Of a stretch of 64,000 nucleotides of DNA, positions 15,079 through 24,595 are shown one piece after another (position 1 is the stretch's first letter; each line of letters opens with the position of its first letter). The notes under the pieces were generated by a model. It saw only the letters and a list, made by a program, of their open reading frames with translations. It made no database searches and was not told the origin of the DNA. Position numbers and translations under genes: made by a program. Source of the DNA: Paenibacillus qinlingensis (GTDB taxonomy: Bacteria; Bacillota; Bacilli; Paenibacillales; NBRC-103111); NCBI RefSeq assembly GCF_013204845.1, contig NZ_JABMKY010000001.1, positions 1 through 64,000 of the forward strand. The letters are read 5' to 3'.

Positions 15079-15499
15079 GTAAATTATTAATGATATTAAC
15101 TAAATCTAATTTCGTCTCTGCCAAGCGATTCCGATTGTCATTTCGATCCTCAGGCTCTACCCAACCAAAACCATCCCCTTTATATCTTGGAAAAACGTGA
15201 ACATGTACATGCCCTAAATCATTGAATGTACCACCATTTTGGAGGATCGTAACGCCATCTGGTTGATAGCGTATTTTCAATACGCGCGACATTTTCATCA
15301 CCGCTTTCAGCATAGCTGCGGAAGTCGCCTCTTCCATATCCTCTAATTCAGCCACATGGCGCTTGGGAAGCAATAGAACATGTCCTTCATTTAACGGAGC
15401 GATATCTAAGAAGCAGGTCAACCACTCATTCTCGTATACAACGTGAGCTTGAACTTGTCCGTTCGCTAACTGGCAACCTAAGCACGTATTTTCAATCAT
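15071..15499 (-). CDS. HIT-family hydrolase
   Basis: The histidine triad appears as LGHVHVHVFP, and GHVLLLPKRHVAELED is the upstream HIT signature. Cys residues near the start (ENTCLGCQ) could bind zinc. The likely role is hydrolysis of Ap4A-like or AMP-conjugated nucleotides. ATG at 15499 follows AGGAAGGATG; ATG at 15505 is also possible. It is not closely similar to the HIT gene at 3800. Confidence 0.85.
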   Translation of the reverse strand: MIENTCLGCQLANGQVQAHVVYENEWLTCFLDIAPLNEGHVLLLPKRHVAELEDMEEATSAAMLKAVMKMSRVLKIRYQPDGVTILQNGGTFNDLGHVHVHVFPRYKGDGFGWVEPEDRNDNRNRLAETKLDLVNIINNLRD

Positions 15500-15581
15500 A
15501 CACATTCATCCTTCCTGATCACAAGCTAGCATCATTTGCTACTTATCAATTCCATTCATCCCTTAAGTATACCTGCCCAAA

Positions 15582-15610
15582 TAAAAAACAGCCCCTCAGT
15601 AGAGTGACTG
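15582..15610 (-). terminator. Terminator of the methylcitrate operon
   Basis: On the minus strand CAGTCACTC pairs with GAGGGGCTG (one mismatch), loop TACT, followed by TTTTTTATTT. It ends the seven-gene operon that starts at 23776. Confidence 0.8.
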
Positions 15611-15623
15611 CCTAGCAAACTGT

Positions 15624-16478
15624 TCAAGTTGAATACGTATAAAATCCTTGCCCAGACTTGCGTCCGAGTCGCCCTGCCTTCACATATTTCCTGAGGAGTG
15701 GACAGGGTCGATATTTGGAATCCTTGAACCCCTCGTAGAGAACCTCCATGATCGATAGACACGTATCCAACCCAATGAAATCAGCGAGCTCCAGCGGTCC
15801 CATCGGATGGTTCATCCCAAGCTTCATCACCGTGTCTACGGCTTCAACCGTTGCTACTCCCTCATATACTGTAAAAATGGCTTCATTAATCATTGGCATG
15901 AGAATACGATTCGAAACGAATCCTGGAAAATCCTGAACCTCAACCGGTGTTTTACCAAGCTCTTTACTAAGCTGAAAGATGGCATCGAATACAGTCTGAG
16001 ACGTTTCAAGGCCACGAATAATTTCAATCAGCGGCATCACTGGAACCGGGTTCATGAAATGCATCCCGATAACTTGCGAGGGACGTAGAGTCGCCGCAGC
16101 AATCTCCGTGATTGGAAGTGATGACGTATTCGTTGCCAGAATCACATGAGGTGGACAGATCCCGTCCAACTTCTGAAAAAGTGCCGTTTTCCAAGCCATA
16201 TTCTCAGATATGGCCTCGATCACAAGGTCAACCTTCTCAGCCTCTTCAATAACTTCCGTCGGTTGAATGCAGCTAAGAATACTTGCTTGGGATTCCTCCG
16301 TCAACCGCCCCTTCGCAACACTCCGTTCTAATTGCTTATGGATAACCAGCATGCCCTTATCGATCAAAGGCATAGATAGATCATGCCAAAGTACCTTGCG
16401 GCCTGCAGAGGCAGCCACTTGCGCAATGCCGCTCCCCATCTGCCCTGCCCCAACTACCATGATAGATTGTATGGACAT
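15624..16478 (-). CDS. mmgB: 3-hydroxyacyl-CoA (3-hydroxybutyryl-CoA) dehydrogenase
   Basis: The NAD Rossmann motif [19 protein letters not shown] is at residues 8-26. [32 protein letters not shown] (catalytic His), [15 protein letters not shown] and [20 protein letters not shown] match MmgB/HbdA along the full 284 residues. The enzyme oxidises 3-hydroxyacyl-CoA to 3-ketoacyl-CoA in the cytoplasm, feeding the thiolase encoded just upstream. It is the last gene of the operon. Confidence 0.92.
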   Translation of the reverse strand: MSIQSIMVVGAGQMGSGIAQVAASAGRKVLWHDLSMPLIDKGMLVIHKQLERSVAKGRLTEESQASILSCIQPTEVIEEAEKVDLVIEAISENMAWKTALFQKLDGICPPHVILATNTSSLPITEIAAATLRPSQVIGMHFMNPVPVMPLIEIIRGLETSQTVFDAIFQLSKELGKTPVEVQDFPGFVSNRILMPMINEAIFTVYEGVATVEAVDTVMKLGMNHPMGPLELADFIGLDTCLSIMEVLYEGFKDSKYRPCPLLRKYVKAGRLGRKSGQGFYTYST

Positions 16479-16536
16479 CTTTCATCGCTCCTACGCCTCA
16501 TTGAACCGAACTATTATCACCGATATGGATTCTCTG

Positions 16537-17703
16537 CTATTCCACACGCAGCAAGATGGCATCACCTTGCGCCGTACCGCTACAGATCGCTGCAATCCCA
16601 TAGCCACCGCCAATTCTGCGAAGCTCATGGATTAAAGTAAGAATGATCCGTGTTCCACTAGCGCCGATGGGATGACCGAGTGCAATGGCACCGCCATTAA
16701 CGTTAACGCGCTGTGTTTTCCACCCTAGCATTCTCTCGCATGTGAGCACGACAGCGGCAAAAGCCTCATTCACCTCGAATCGATCAATTTGATCCAGTGT
16801 CATACCCGTTTGCTGCAGCAACTTCCGAATCGCTAACGCAGGTGTCGTCGCGATATATGGTGCTCGCTCACCTACACTTGTATGTCCGAGAATCGTAGCG
16901 AGCGGAATTACGCCCTGTTCTAAAGCCGCTTCTCTCGCCATGACGACCAAAGCTGATGCACCATCATTCACACCTGGTGCATTCCCAGCTGTAATGCTGC
17001 CTTGCTTATCGAATACAGGGACTAATCCGGCTAACTTAGCTATATTCGTATCCGCTCGCGGTCCCTCATCACGATCCACAACAACGGCCCCCACTTGAAC
17101 AGGTACGATTTCCTCTGCGCAGAATCCATTAGACATCGCTTGCAAAGCTAATTGATGACTGCGTAAAGCCCACTCGTCTTGCTCCTGACGTCCAATATTG
17201 TATTCAGCAGCAATACGACTGCCGTGAAGCACCATATGCACGTGTTCGAATGGACATGTCAGACCATCATGAATCATCAGATCGATCAGTCGCTGTTCGC
17301 CCATTCTAGCGCCCCAACGCGCATGTGTCGCCAAATAAGGTGCGGAGCTCATGCTTTCCATCCCGCCTGCCACAAGTAGCGACGCATCGCCTGCGCGGAT
17401 AATTTGGTCAGCCATGGTCACACTTCGCAAACCTGAAGCACACACTTTGTTGATCGTCTCTGACGTCACATTCCAAGCAAGACCCGCCTTGCGAGCTGCC
17501 TGACGTGAAGGAATTTGTCCTGCACCTCCTTGCAGCACCATGCCCATGATGACTTCTTCGATCAATGAAGGATCCAGAGTCGCACGTCGTATGGCTTCCT
17601 TAATGACGATTCCCCCCAGCTGGGCAGCTGGGACATCCTTCAAAGCGCCGCCAAACTTACCAAACGGGGTTCTCGCACCGCCAACAATGACGCTTTCTCG
17701 CAT
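16537..17703 (-). CDS. mmgA: Acetyl-CoA acetyltransferase (thiolase)
   Basis: The protein starts [19 protein letters not shown]. The nucleophilic Cys88 is in [15 protein letters not shown] and GHPIGASG supply the catalytic His region, and the C-terminal Cys is in [10 protein letters not shown]. The usual CxGGGxG loop there reads CSGTAQG, an odd substitution beside the acid-base cysteine. It should cleave or condense acetoacetyl-CoA. ATG at 17703 is preferred, with GGAGGG 8 bases upstream. It lies 58 bp before mmgB and 23 bp after the acyl-CoA dehydrogenase. Confidence 0.9.
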   Translation of the reverse strand: MRESVIVGGARTPFGKFGGALKDVPAAQLGGIVIKEAIRRATLDPSLIEEVIMGMVLQGGAGQIPSRQAARKAGLAWNVTSETINKVCASGLRSVTMADQIIRAGDASLLVAGGMESMSSAPYLATHARWGARMGEQRLIDLMIHDGLTCPFEHVHMVLHGSRIAAEYNIGRQEQDEWALRSHQLALQAMSNGFCAEEIVPVQVGAVVVDRDEGPRADTNIAKLAGLVPVFDKQGSITAGNAPGVNDGASALVVMAREAALEQGVIPLATILGHTSVGERAPYIATTPALAIRKLLQQTGMTLDQIDRFEVNEAFAAVVLTCERMLGWKTQRVNVNGGAIALGHPIGASGTRIILTLIHELRRIGGGYGIAAICSGTAQGDAILLRVE

Positions 17704-17726
17704 ACACCTCGCCCTCCAGTCCACAC

Positions 17727-18866
17727 TCACGTCCACTTAATCAAACGTGCTATTGCTCTTCGCTCCTCATCCATTGTTGCTTCAACCATTTGGAGCATTT
17801 TCGCATCCCGCATGTACCGTTCAACGGGGAAAGCTTTCGTATAGCCATAGCCGCCGTGGATTTGAACAGCTTCAATCGCAACCGCCATCGCCGTATCCCC
17901 TGCAAATAGATTGGAATACGCATCTCCAACTCCACCCTGACTCTCACGCCAAGCGGCTTGATACGTGAGCAGCCTCGCAGCTTCAATGTGCGTTGCCATA
18001 TTCGCAAGCTTGAATGCGATAGCCTGCTGCTGTGCTATTGGCTTACCGAATTGCTTGCGCGTCTTCGCATAGGCGATTGAAACATCCATCGCCGCTTGCG
18101 CGAGCCCAACCGCCAGTGCAGCGATGCCGCTGCGTGCGGAATCCAGGGTCTGCAGCGCAATCTGCAGACCCTCTCCTTCCTTCCCAAGACGATTCGCTAT
18201 TGGAATTCGGCAATCTACCAGTTCAATAGTCATGCTAGGTGAGCCACGTAGTCCGAGTTTTCTTTCCTTTTGACCTAATATGAACCCCGGTGTGCCTTTC
18301 TCAATGATAAAAGCACTAGTCTCCTCCACCGGAGAATCATTGCCCGTCGATGCAAACACTACAAATACATCTGCTTCCCCTGCATGGGAAACGAAAAACT
18401 TCGTGCCTTGCAGCACGTAATTGTCCCCATCACGTGTCGCCCGCGTTTGCAGAATTACGCCAGGAGCCCCCGCAGTTTTCATACATTCAGACGATGTGTA
18501 TGCCCCTAGCTTTTGCCCGTTTCCCATCGGTACTAGAAACAACTTCTTCTGCTCTTCAGTACCGAACATCGAAATAGCCGAACTTGCCAAAGCACTGTGC
18601 ACGAAAAGCGTATAACCCATTGAAGCGCAAGCACGAGATAACTCCTCTAGAACCAAGCAATTCGTCAAAGCATCTGAGCCAAGCCCGCCATATAACTCAG
18701 ACACCAGAATTCCTGCTAAGCCAAGCTCACCCATCATTTTGAATATATGGCGATCAAACCGTTCTTCTTCATCTCGAAGCGCCGCCGTTGGCGCAACCTC
18801 CCCTGCAGCAAAATCGCGCACCATCGTACGAATCATTTCCAATTCCTCTGAAAGGCTATAGTCCAT
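17727..18866 (-). CDS. Acyl-CoA dehydrogenase paralogue 2 with diverged loops
   Basis: Full-length (379 residues) acyl-CoA dehydrogenase. It keeps [20 protein letters not shown] and [20 protein letters not shown]. The FAD/CoA loop normally reading T-E-x-x-A-G-S-D is [12 protein letters not shown], and the usual YEGTNEIQR around the catalytic Glu reads [10 protein letters not shown], with one Glu kept. It therefore differs from classical MmgC. GGAGGG precedes the ATG. The gene is separated from prpB only by a MITE-like insert, so the original operon spacing was about 20-30 bp. Confidence 0.8.
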   Translation of the reverse strand: MDYSLSEELEMIRTMVRDFAAGEVAPTAALRDEEERFDRHIFKMMGELGLAGILVSELYGGLGSDALTNCLVLEELSRACASMGYTLFVHSALASSAISMFGTEEQKKLFLVPMGNGQKLGAYTSSECMKTAGAPGVILQTRATRDGDNYVLQGTKFFVSHAGEADVFVVFASTGNDSPVEETSAFIIEKGTPGFILGQKERKLGLRGSPSMTIELVDCRIPIANRLGKEGEGLQIALQTLDSARSGIAALAVGLAQAAMDVSIAYAKTRKQFGKPIAQQQAIAFKLANMATHIEAARLLTYQAAWRESQGGVGDAYSNLFAGDTAMAVAIEAVQIHGGYGYTKAFPVERYMRDAKMLQMVEATMDEERRAIARLIKWT

Positions 18867-18900
18867 GTGGAGCCCTCCCTCAAGCCGCTTGCACTTCTAG

Positions 18901-19074
18901 AGGTTGTTCAAAAAGTCCAATTTTGATCACGAAGTAGTCCATGAAGCGTATTCGACATCGAATATTGAATTCAGCCGGAACTTCCGGTGCTCACGTAGCT
19001 TCCACTACGCTCCGCTCCTCATTTCCTAGCTTCTTTCAATCTTCTCGGTGCTGAAAACCCGACTTTTTGAACAC
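18901..19074. repeat. MITE-like repeat with terminal inverted repeats
   Basis: The 174-bp non-coding insert has TGTTCAAAAAGTC (18905-18917) and its inverse GACTTTTTGAACA (19061-19073) at its ends. The 10-base sequence GCACTTCTAG occurs directly on both sides (18891-18900 and 19075-19084), as expected of a target duplication. The interior has no ORF. I recall similar repeats as common in Paenibacillus genomes. It sits between two cotranscribed genes and its right copy of the direct repeat includes the prpB stop codon. Confidence 0.75.
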
Positions 19075-19080
19075 GCACTT

Positions 19081-19989
19081 CTAGCTCTTATCCTCCCAAG
19101 TTGATCGTGCAATAGAACCATCCAAGGCCTCATAATCTTCATAGCGAATCGCTTGATATAACTCACTGCGTGTTTGCATGTCAGCCAACGATCCGATCTG
19201 AGTCCCTTGCTCTCGAATCCCTTCAAATACTCGCTCATAAGCTTTCGCAGCGACACGTAAGGACGTAACCGGATAGAGAACCATCCGATAACCCCAGCTT
19301 TCAAATTGGGCTGCCGTGTAGTACGGTGTACGTCCAAATTCGGTCATATTGGCCAAAAGAGGCGCATCTACTTCCTTTCGAAAATGCTGAAAGTCCTCCT
19401 CACGCTCGAGTGCTTCTGGGAAAATAGCATCTGCGCCAGCGGCAAGATAGTGCTTGGCACGGGTAATGGCATCCGCCATGCCTTCTACTCCTTTCGCATC
19501 TGTCCGTGCAACAATATACAGCGTCGGGCTGACGGCTTTGAGCGTACGGATTTTTTGACACATTTCCTCGGTGGAAATGAGTTTTTTACCGCTCAGATGT
19601 CCGCATTTTTTCGGCATATCTTGATCCTCAATTTGCACAGCGGCAACTTTCGCCTCCACCATCTCCTTTGCTGTCCGCGCGACATTCAAGATACCGCCAT
19701 AACCTGTATCAATATCAACCAGTAACGGAAGTCCCGATGCTCGAACGAGTTCCCTAGCTCGCTCTGCAACCTCGTTGGAATAAATGAGTCCCAAATCAGG
19801 CAATCCTCGACTAGCCGTATAAGCAGCACCTGATAAGTAAAGGGCCCCAAACCTTGCTTGCTTGGCGATTCTAGCTGCCATGCCATCGTGGGTGCCAACG
19901 ATTTGGACAATAGGACCCGCTTCAACTAAACGACGCCACCCCGCAGCTAACTGTTCTTGACTCGGCTCCTCCTCAATCAACCACGACAT
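19081..19989 (-). CDS. prpB: Methylisocitrate lyase
   Basis: The ICL/PEPM-superfamily signature KKCGH is at residues 127-131 with the catalytic Cys. GTHDGMAARIAKQARFGALY, VDIDTGYGG, AAVQIEDQ and MTEFGRTPYY also match PrpB/MmgF through the roughly 302 residues. It cleaves 2-methylisocitrate to pyruvate and succinate, the last step of the methylcitrate cycle. AGGAGG precedes the ATG at 19989. Its stop codon lies inside the direct repeat bordering the MITE-like element. Confidence 0.93.
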   Translation of the reverse strand: MSWLIEEEPSQEQLAAGWRRLVEAGPIVQIVGTHDGMAARIAKQARFGALYLSGAAYTASRGLPDLGLIYSNEVAERARELVRASGLPLLVDIDTGYGGILNVARTAKEMVEAKVAAVQIEDQDMPKKCGHLSGKKLISTEEMCQKIRTLKAVSPTLYIVARTDAKGVEGMADAITRAKHYLAAGADAIFPEALEREEDFQHFRKEVDAPLLANMTEFGRTPYYTAAQFESWGYRMVLYPVTSLRVAAKAYERVFEGIREQGTQIGSLADMQTRSELYQAIRYEDYEALDGSIARSTWEDKS

Positions 19990-20028
19990 AGTAACCTCCT
20001 GCCTCACTCAGCCGATCTGCCCAGCATT

Positions 20029-21477
20029 TCAAATGACGAAAAGCGACATATACGCAGCTACAGGTGTCTGAATAAGCTTCTCGTAATCGAGCGATAGCCT
20101 CATAATCTCTTCCGTTTGCTTTCTTGGGAACCGCGTTTGCACATTCGCTTTGAACTTATCGATCACTTTCGGCAGACCCTCCGCCCTCCGCTTGCGGTGT
20201 CCGATGGGGTATTCACAAACAATTTTTCCCGTTGACGTTCCATCCTTAAAATAAATTTGAATGCTATTCGCGATAGATCGCTTATCTGGATCCAGGTAAT
20301 CCTTGCTGTACTGTTCGTTCTCGACAACAACCATTCGTTCTCGAAGTGCATCAATACGCGGATCACCAGCGATATCCTCTTCATAATGCTCCGCAGTCAA
20401 CGTACCATAAAGCAGTCCGATGGCAACCATGTACTGCAAGCAATGATCACGATCCGCTGGGTTGTGCAAAGGACCTTTTTTATCAATAATGCGGAGCGCT
20501 GACCTATGAGTTGTTAACATAACTTTTGTTATGTCTCCTAAACGATCTTTTACAAGCTCATGAAGTGTGAGTGCGCACTCCACCGCGGTTTGTGCGTGAA
20601 ACTCGGCTGGAAACGAAATTTTGAACAAAATATGTTCCATCACATAGCTGCTCAAGGGTCTTGCCAAAGTAAGTGTCTTGCCTTCGAAAAGCACATCTTG
20701 GAATCCCCAGTTCGGCGCTGTCAGTGCTGAAGCATAGCCCATCTCACCACCGACTGCCATCAGGGCTAAGCGAACAGCCCGGCTTGTTGCATCACCTGCA
20801 GCCCATGATTTCCTTGATCCTGTATTCGGCGCGTGCCGATAGGTGCGCAAGCTTGCTCCATCAATCCAGGCATTGGAGATGGCGCTGCATACCTCCTCCT
20901 TCGTCCCTCCCAGCATCACTGTAGCCACTGCCGTGGAGGCTATTTTCACCAGATGCACATGATCCAAGCCAACTGAGTTCAAACTATTTTCCAATGCGAG
21001 CACACCTTGAATTTCATGCGCTTTGATCGCCATCGTTAGAACATCTTTCATCGTAAAAGGGGTCAGCCCTTCTGCTATACGTTTCCGACTCTCATAGTCG
21101 GCAATCGCAAGGATACTGCCTAAGTTGTCGGATGGATGCCCCCATTCTGCCGCTAGCCACGTGTCGTTATAATCGAGCCACCGAATCATACAGCCGATAT
21201 TGAAAGCAGCTTGAACGGGGTCCAATTCGTATCGTGTGCCAGGAACACGAGCACCTCCGATCACATCTGCACCCGGAACAATTGGACCCAGATGTTTCGT
21301 ACAAGCTGGAAAACGCAGCGCAAGCAAGCCTGTTCCCAATGAGTCCATAAGGACATGATGTGCAATTAGATACGCTTCCTCACTCTCAATCTCGGCATGC
21401 AGGGCGTAATCTGCAATCTCTACAATAAGTGGATCGAAAATCATCTCCCTCTGAGCCCCTTCTCTAGACGTACTCAT
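20029..21477 (-). CDS. prpD: 2-methylcitrate dehydratase
   Basis: The 482-residue protein matches MmgE/PrpD across its length: [66 protein letters not shown] and [19 protein letters not shown]. It dehydrates 2-methylcitrate to 2-methyl-cis-aconitate without an iron-sulfur cluster. The start overlaps the citrate synthase gene stop by 4 bp, so the two are translationally coupled. Confidence 0.93.
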   Translation of the reverse strand: MSTSREGAQREMIFDPLIVEIADYALHAEIESEEAYLIAHHVLMDSLGTGLLALRFPACTKHLGPIVPGADVIGGARVPGTRYELDPVQAAFNIGCMIRWLDYNDTWLAAEWGHPSDNLGSILAIADYESRKRIAEGLTPFTMKDVLTMAIKAHEIQGVLALENSLNSVGLDHVHLVKIASTAVATVMLGGTKEEVCSAISNAWIDGASLRTYRHAPNTGSRKSWAAGDATSRAVRLALMAVGGEMGYASALTAPNWGFQDVLFEGKTLTLARPLSSYVMEHILFKISFPAEFHAQTAVECALTLHELVKDRLGDITKVMLTTHRSALRIIDKKGPLHNPADRDHCLQYMVAIGLLYGTLTAEHYEEDIAGDPRIDALRERMVVVENEQYSKDYLDPDKRSIANSIQIYFKDGTSTGKIVCEYPIGHRKRRAEGLPKVIDKFKANVQTRFPRKQTEEIMRLSLDYEKLIQTPVAAYMSLFVI

Positions 21478-22625
21478 ACGATCTCGTCCTCACTTTCTGA
21501 AAGCGCATCTCCCTGAGGAGGATGTAAATCTCGCTCACCTGTGTAACGAACACGTGGTCGGAAGAGGCGATTGTTCGCATGCTGCTCCATCACATGTGCA
21601 CTAATGCCAACTGTGCGCGCTGCAAGAAAAACAGGTGTAAACAGCTCAATTGGGATGCCAAGCAAGTAATAGACAGGCGCGGCATAGTAATCCAAATTAG
21701 GATGCAGCCCTTTCTCAGTTCGCATCACATTTTCCCCACGTACACACATGTCGTATAACTCCTGTTGTTGGCATGCGGGTGCGAGTTTCGACAGTGCCTC
21801 CTTCATCAACAGCGCGCGTGGATCAGGTTTTCGCATATACACGCGGTGTCCGAAGCCCATAATGCGCTCCTTTCGAGCAAGCTTTGAACGAATCAACGCT
21901 TCCAAATCATCTTCTGAACCCGCTTCAAGCAGCATGTGCATGACCGCTTCGTTCGCTCCCCCGTGCAGCGTTCCTTTCAGAGAAGCAACCGAACCAACAA
22001 GCGCACCATAAATATCAGACTGTGTGGAGGCGATGACGCGCGCTGCAAAAGTCGAATTCGGCAATTCATGCTCACTATACACAATCAGCGATTGATCAAA
22101 AATCGCCACCTCCATTGGTGACGGAATCGTTCCCGTTATCATGTATAGAAAATTAGCTGAATAAGACAAGGTAGGATCTGGTTCGATCAGCGGCTGCTTC
22201 GTAATAGCCCGATAGCCATAGGCGACAATTTGTGGCACTTTGGCCAACAAACGTATCGCTTTACGTCCATTCGCAGCGGATGATCGATCATCGAGTTCGT
22301 CATCGAAGCTCGCTAACGCGGAAATACTCGTTCGCAGGACATCCATCATATCTGCCCGATCCGGCATCAAATGGAGCATCGCACGTACATTTGGCGGTAA
22401 TCCATAAACCGCTTGAATCTGTGATTCAATCGCTTGACGCCTCGTCTCATTCGGTAATTCACCCTCTAACAGCAGTCCAACTACATCCAAATAGGTCATT
22501 TGCTCAGCAAGCTCCATCAGATCATACCCTCGAATCACGATTTCTTCCTTCTCCACATCGAGAAATGAAATGCTGGTCTCACTGGCTATCACATGCTCAA
22601 GTCCAGGTAAATAGTGATCACTCAT
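21474..22625 (-). CDS. prpC: 2-methylcitrate synthase / citrate synthase
   Basis: Citrate synthase motifs are clear: [13 protein letters not shown] (catalytic His), [16 protein letters not shown] (second His and the Arg) and the late Asp region [20 protein letters not shown]. At 383 residues it is the short Gram-positive type. Its place with prpD and prpB says that it condenses propionyl-CoA with oxaloacetate (MmgD in B. subtilis), though some citrate synthase activity is usual. The C-terminal tail is acidic (SESEDEIV). Confidence 0.92.
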   Translation of the reverse strand: MSDHYLPGLEHVIASETSISFLDVEKEEIVIRGYDLMELAEQMTYLDVVGLLLEGELPNETRRQAIESQIQAVYGLPPNVRAMLHLMPDRADMMDVLRTSISALASFDDELDDRSSAANGRKAIRLLAKVPQIVAYGYRAITKQPLIEPDPTLSYSANFLYMITGTIPSPMEVAIFDQSLIVYSEHELPNSTFAARVIASTQSDIYGALVGSVASLKGTLHGGANEAVMHMLLEAGSEDDLEALIRSKLARKERIMGFGHRVYMRKPDPRALLMKEALSKLAPACQQQELYDMCVRGENVMRTEKGLHPNLDYYAAPVYYLLGIPIELFTPVFLAARTVGISAHVMEQHANNRLFRPRVRYTGERDLHPPQGDALSESEDEIV

Positions 22626-22642
22626 GTTTTCGCTCTCCCTTC

Positions 22643-23776
22643 CTACGTGCTTTCAGAAAGCAGCAAACGCGAAATCACAATTCGCTGAATCTCATTCGTC
22701 CCTTCATAAATTTGCGTCACTTTGGCATCTCGCAGATACCGCTCTACCTTAGACTCCTTCAGGCAACCCCACACGCCACAGAGTTGTACAGCACGCAAAC
22801 ATACCTTAACAGCCATATCGCTGGCAAAAAGCTTCGCTATGGCAGCCTGCTTCCCATAGGAGAACCCCTTGCTTTTGCGCCAAGCGGCTTGATAGGTCAG
22901 CAGTCTTGCGCCTTCGATGTGCGTGGTCATCTCCGATATATGAGCATGGAATTGCTCCCCGCCGAGCCCGTTTGGGCGCGCTCCATAAGCAATAACAGCG
23001 TCCAAGGCCCCTTGGCCGATTCCTGTTGCCTGCGCAGCAATCCCGATTCGCCCGCCATCTAGACTTCGCATCGCGATGCGGAAGCCTTCGCCTTCCGGAC
23101 CTAATCGGTTGTCCGCAGGCACGCTGCATGCCTCAAACCTCAACTCCATCGTGGTGGATGAGCGGATGCCGAGCTTATTTTCTTTCGTGCCGAAAATAAG
23201 CCCTTCCATGCCTTTTTCCACGATGAAAGCTGTACAGCTCTTCGACTTGTTCTGTGCATCCGTTATAGCAAAAACAATATACACCTCCGCCTCCCCGCCA
23301 TTGGTAACGAATAGCTTGGAGCCGTTAAGTACGTAGGCATCCCCTTCCTTCGTTGCTGTCGTGCGCATCGCACCGGCATCAGAGCCGGACTCGCTTTCCG
23401 TTAGACAGTAGGCGCCGAGCTTTTTCCCTTGTGCCATGGGGAGTAGATACGCTTGTTTCTGCGCTTCTGTCCCATACGTATGAATCGCCCAACTAGCCAG
23501 CGACGTATGCACGGAGAGCATCACCCCTGTTGACGCACAGACACGAGAAAGCTCTTCGATCACCATCGCATAGGTGAGAAAATCGTAGCCTGCTCCGCCG
23601 AATTCACGTGGCCAAGGAATTCCCGACCATCCAAGCTCACCGATACTGTCGAAAATATCTCGATCAAACCGTTCAAATTCATCCCTTTCGTCAGAAGTCG
23701 GCTCCATCTTCGCGAGTGCAAACTCACGGACTTTTGCCCTGATATTTTGCTGATCTTGGGTATAAGAGAATTGCAT
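22643..23776 (-). CDS. mmgC: Acyl-CoA dehydrogenase paralogue 1 (MmgC-like) with an altered core
   Basis: The protein keeps LTESESGSDAGAMRTTA and the catalytic Glu region QIYEGTNEIQRIVIS. However, the usual ERxQFGxPI segment reads GARPNGLGGEQFHAH and is a few residues short, and HGGYGY reads CGVWGC. In the next frame the first segment reads ERAQTGSAG, close to the family motif, hinting at paired indels. It is the first gene of the operon. GAAGGAGG precedes the ATG, and a cre site lies about 90 bp upstream. Confidence 0.82.
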   Translation of the reverse strand: MQFSYTQDQQNIRAKVREFALAKMEPTSDERDEFERFDRDIFDSIGELGWSGIPWPREFGGAGYDFLTYAMVIEELSRVCASTGVMLSVHTSLASWAIHTYGTEAQKQAYLLPMAQGKKLGAYCLTESESGSDAGAMRTTATKEGDAYVLNGSKLFVTNGGEAEVYIVFAITDAQNKSKSCTAFIVEKGMEGLIFGTKENKLGIRSSTTMELRFEACSVPADNRLGPEGEGFRIAMRSLDGGRIGIAAQATGIGQGALDAVIAYGARPNGLGGEQFHAHISEMTTHIEGARLLTYQAAWRKSKGFSYGKQAAIAKLFASDMAVKVCLRAVQLCGVWGCLKESKVERYLRDAKVTQIYEGTNEIQRIVISRLLLSEST

Positions 23777-23860
23777 GCGACGACCTCCTTCGACGTGTTC
23801 ATGCTGCTCTCACTGGATTGGCCGAGGTTGATTGGGTCGATCGTACTTCTTTGGACAAGT

Positions 23861-23874
23861 TGTAAACGCTTTCA
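23861..23874. promoter_or_regulatory. cre site for CcpA-type catabolite repression
   Basis: TGTAAACGCTTTCA fits the cre consensus, and with one more base each side (TTGTAAACGCTTTCAA) it is almost fully palindromic. It lies upstream of the methylcitrate operon, whose B. subtilis counterpart mmg is known to be glucose-repressed. On the minus strand AT-rich ATATATAACATATATTG adjoins it and may hold the promoter. Confidence 0.85.
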
Positions 23875-24154
23875 ATATATGTTATATATACACGCTTTTG
23901 TTAGGCATTAGACTGTGCCGCGGCAAAAAATGATCTATTCATGCTGTCCATTGCCTTTTAACCTGCATGACTATCATTTTCCCTTACCACTAACCGTCGC
24001 TCCGTTAACCGCACTTCACATACCACTTAAAACTTATCACTCTTGAACGCGTTTAAAATCTTGTTGCAGCCAACTATGGGTCCATTGACACTAATCAGCA
24101 CCCAGCCTCCTCTACTCTTTTACCCTGAATCCCCCCTCACCTCCTATCTCCCTC

Positions 24155-24294
24155 ACCATTAATCAACCTCTCGCCTCCTTATCTCCTTTACCATCAATCA
24201 ACCTCTCGTCTCCTTATCTCCTTTACCACCAATCAACCTCTCGCCTACTTACCTACTTTACCACCAATCAACCTCTCGCCTACTTATCTGCTTT
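24155..24294. repeat. Four tandem 35-bp repeats
   Basis: Four head-to-tail units of exactly 35 bp begin ACCATTAATCAACCTCTCG, ACCATCAATCAACCTCTCG, ACCACCAATCAACCTCTCG and ACCACCAATCAACCTCTCG, and end CTTATCTCCTTT or a close variant. Degenerate copies precede them from about 24110. The units are strongly pyrimidine-rich on the plus strand. They lie in the 819-bp non-coding gap 23777-24595 between the methylcitrate operon and the helicase gene. No spacers exist, so this is not a CRISPR array. Confidence 0.9.
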
Positions 24295-24320
24295 ACCACT
24301 GCACGCCCCCCAACGGGGAT

Positions 24321-24510
24321 TAGATGGAAAACATACAGTTAATTCAGCGCTAAATTTGATTTAATAATGATTAGATGGAAATTATGTTGTTAATTTTACA
24401 GTTTTCATTGTTTCTGCCCGTTCTGGACCAAATTAACGTCAGAAAATCCAGTTATTACATTTTTCATAACAAATACAGCTGAATTAGCTGTACATTTTCC
24501 AGTTAATTGC
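24321..24510. repeat. 190-bp degenerate intergenic repeat, copy A
   Basis: The stretch is built of two TGGAAA...GTTAATT modules followed by two inverse modules (AAATTAACGTCAGAAAATCC and TTAGCTGTAC...CAGTTAATT). It shares order, spacing and many bases with copy B at 28712-28901 and more loosely copy C at 45101-45287. No ORF is present. Confidence 0.7.
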
Positions 24511-24548
24511 ATTTTTTCGATACCTTGTAATCGAAATGCAAAACATAA

Positions 24549-24576
24549 AAAGAGGAGCAGTGATCTGCTCCTCTTT
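24549..24576 (-). terminator. Terminator of the helicase gene
   Basis: AAAGAGGAGCAG pairs perfectly with CTGCTCCTCTTT around TGAT. It lies about 20 bp beyond the helicase stop. Confidence 0.85.
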
Positions 24577-24595
24577 GCCTAACTTTTTTCAATCT

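Noticed and set aside
22232-23062. Long plus-strand open frame of 276 codons
   Set aside because: It runs antisense across the citrate synthase and acyl-CoA dehydrogenase genes, whose motifs are unmistakable; its own product has no domain.
24155-24294. Possible CRISPR array
   Set aside because: The 35-bp units are contiguous with no spacers, and no cas gene is near.
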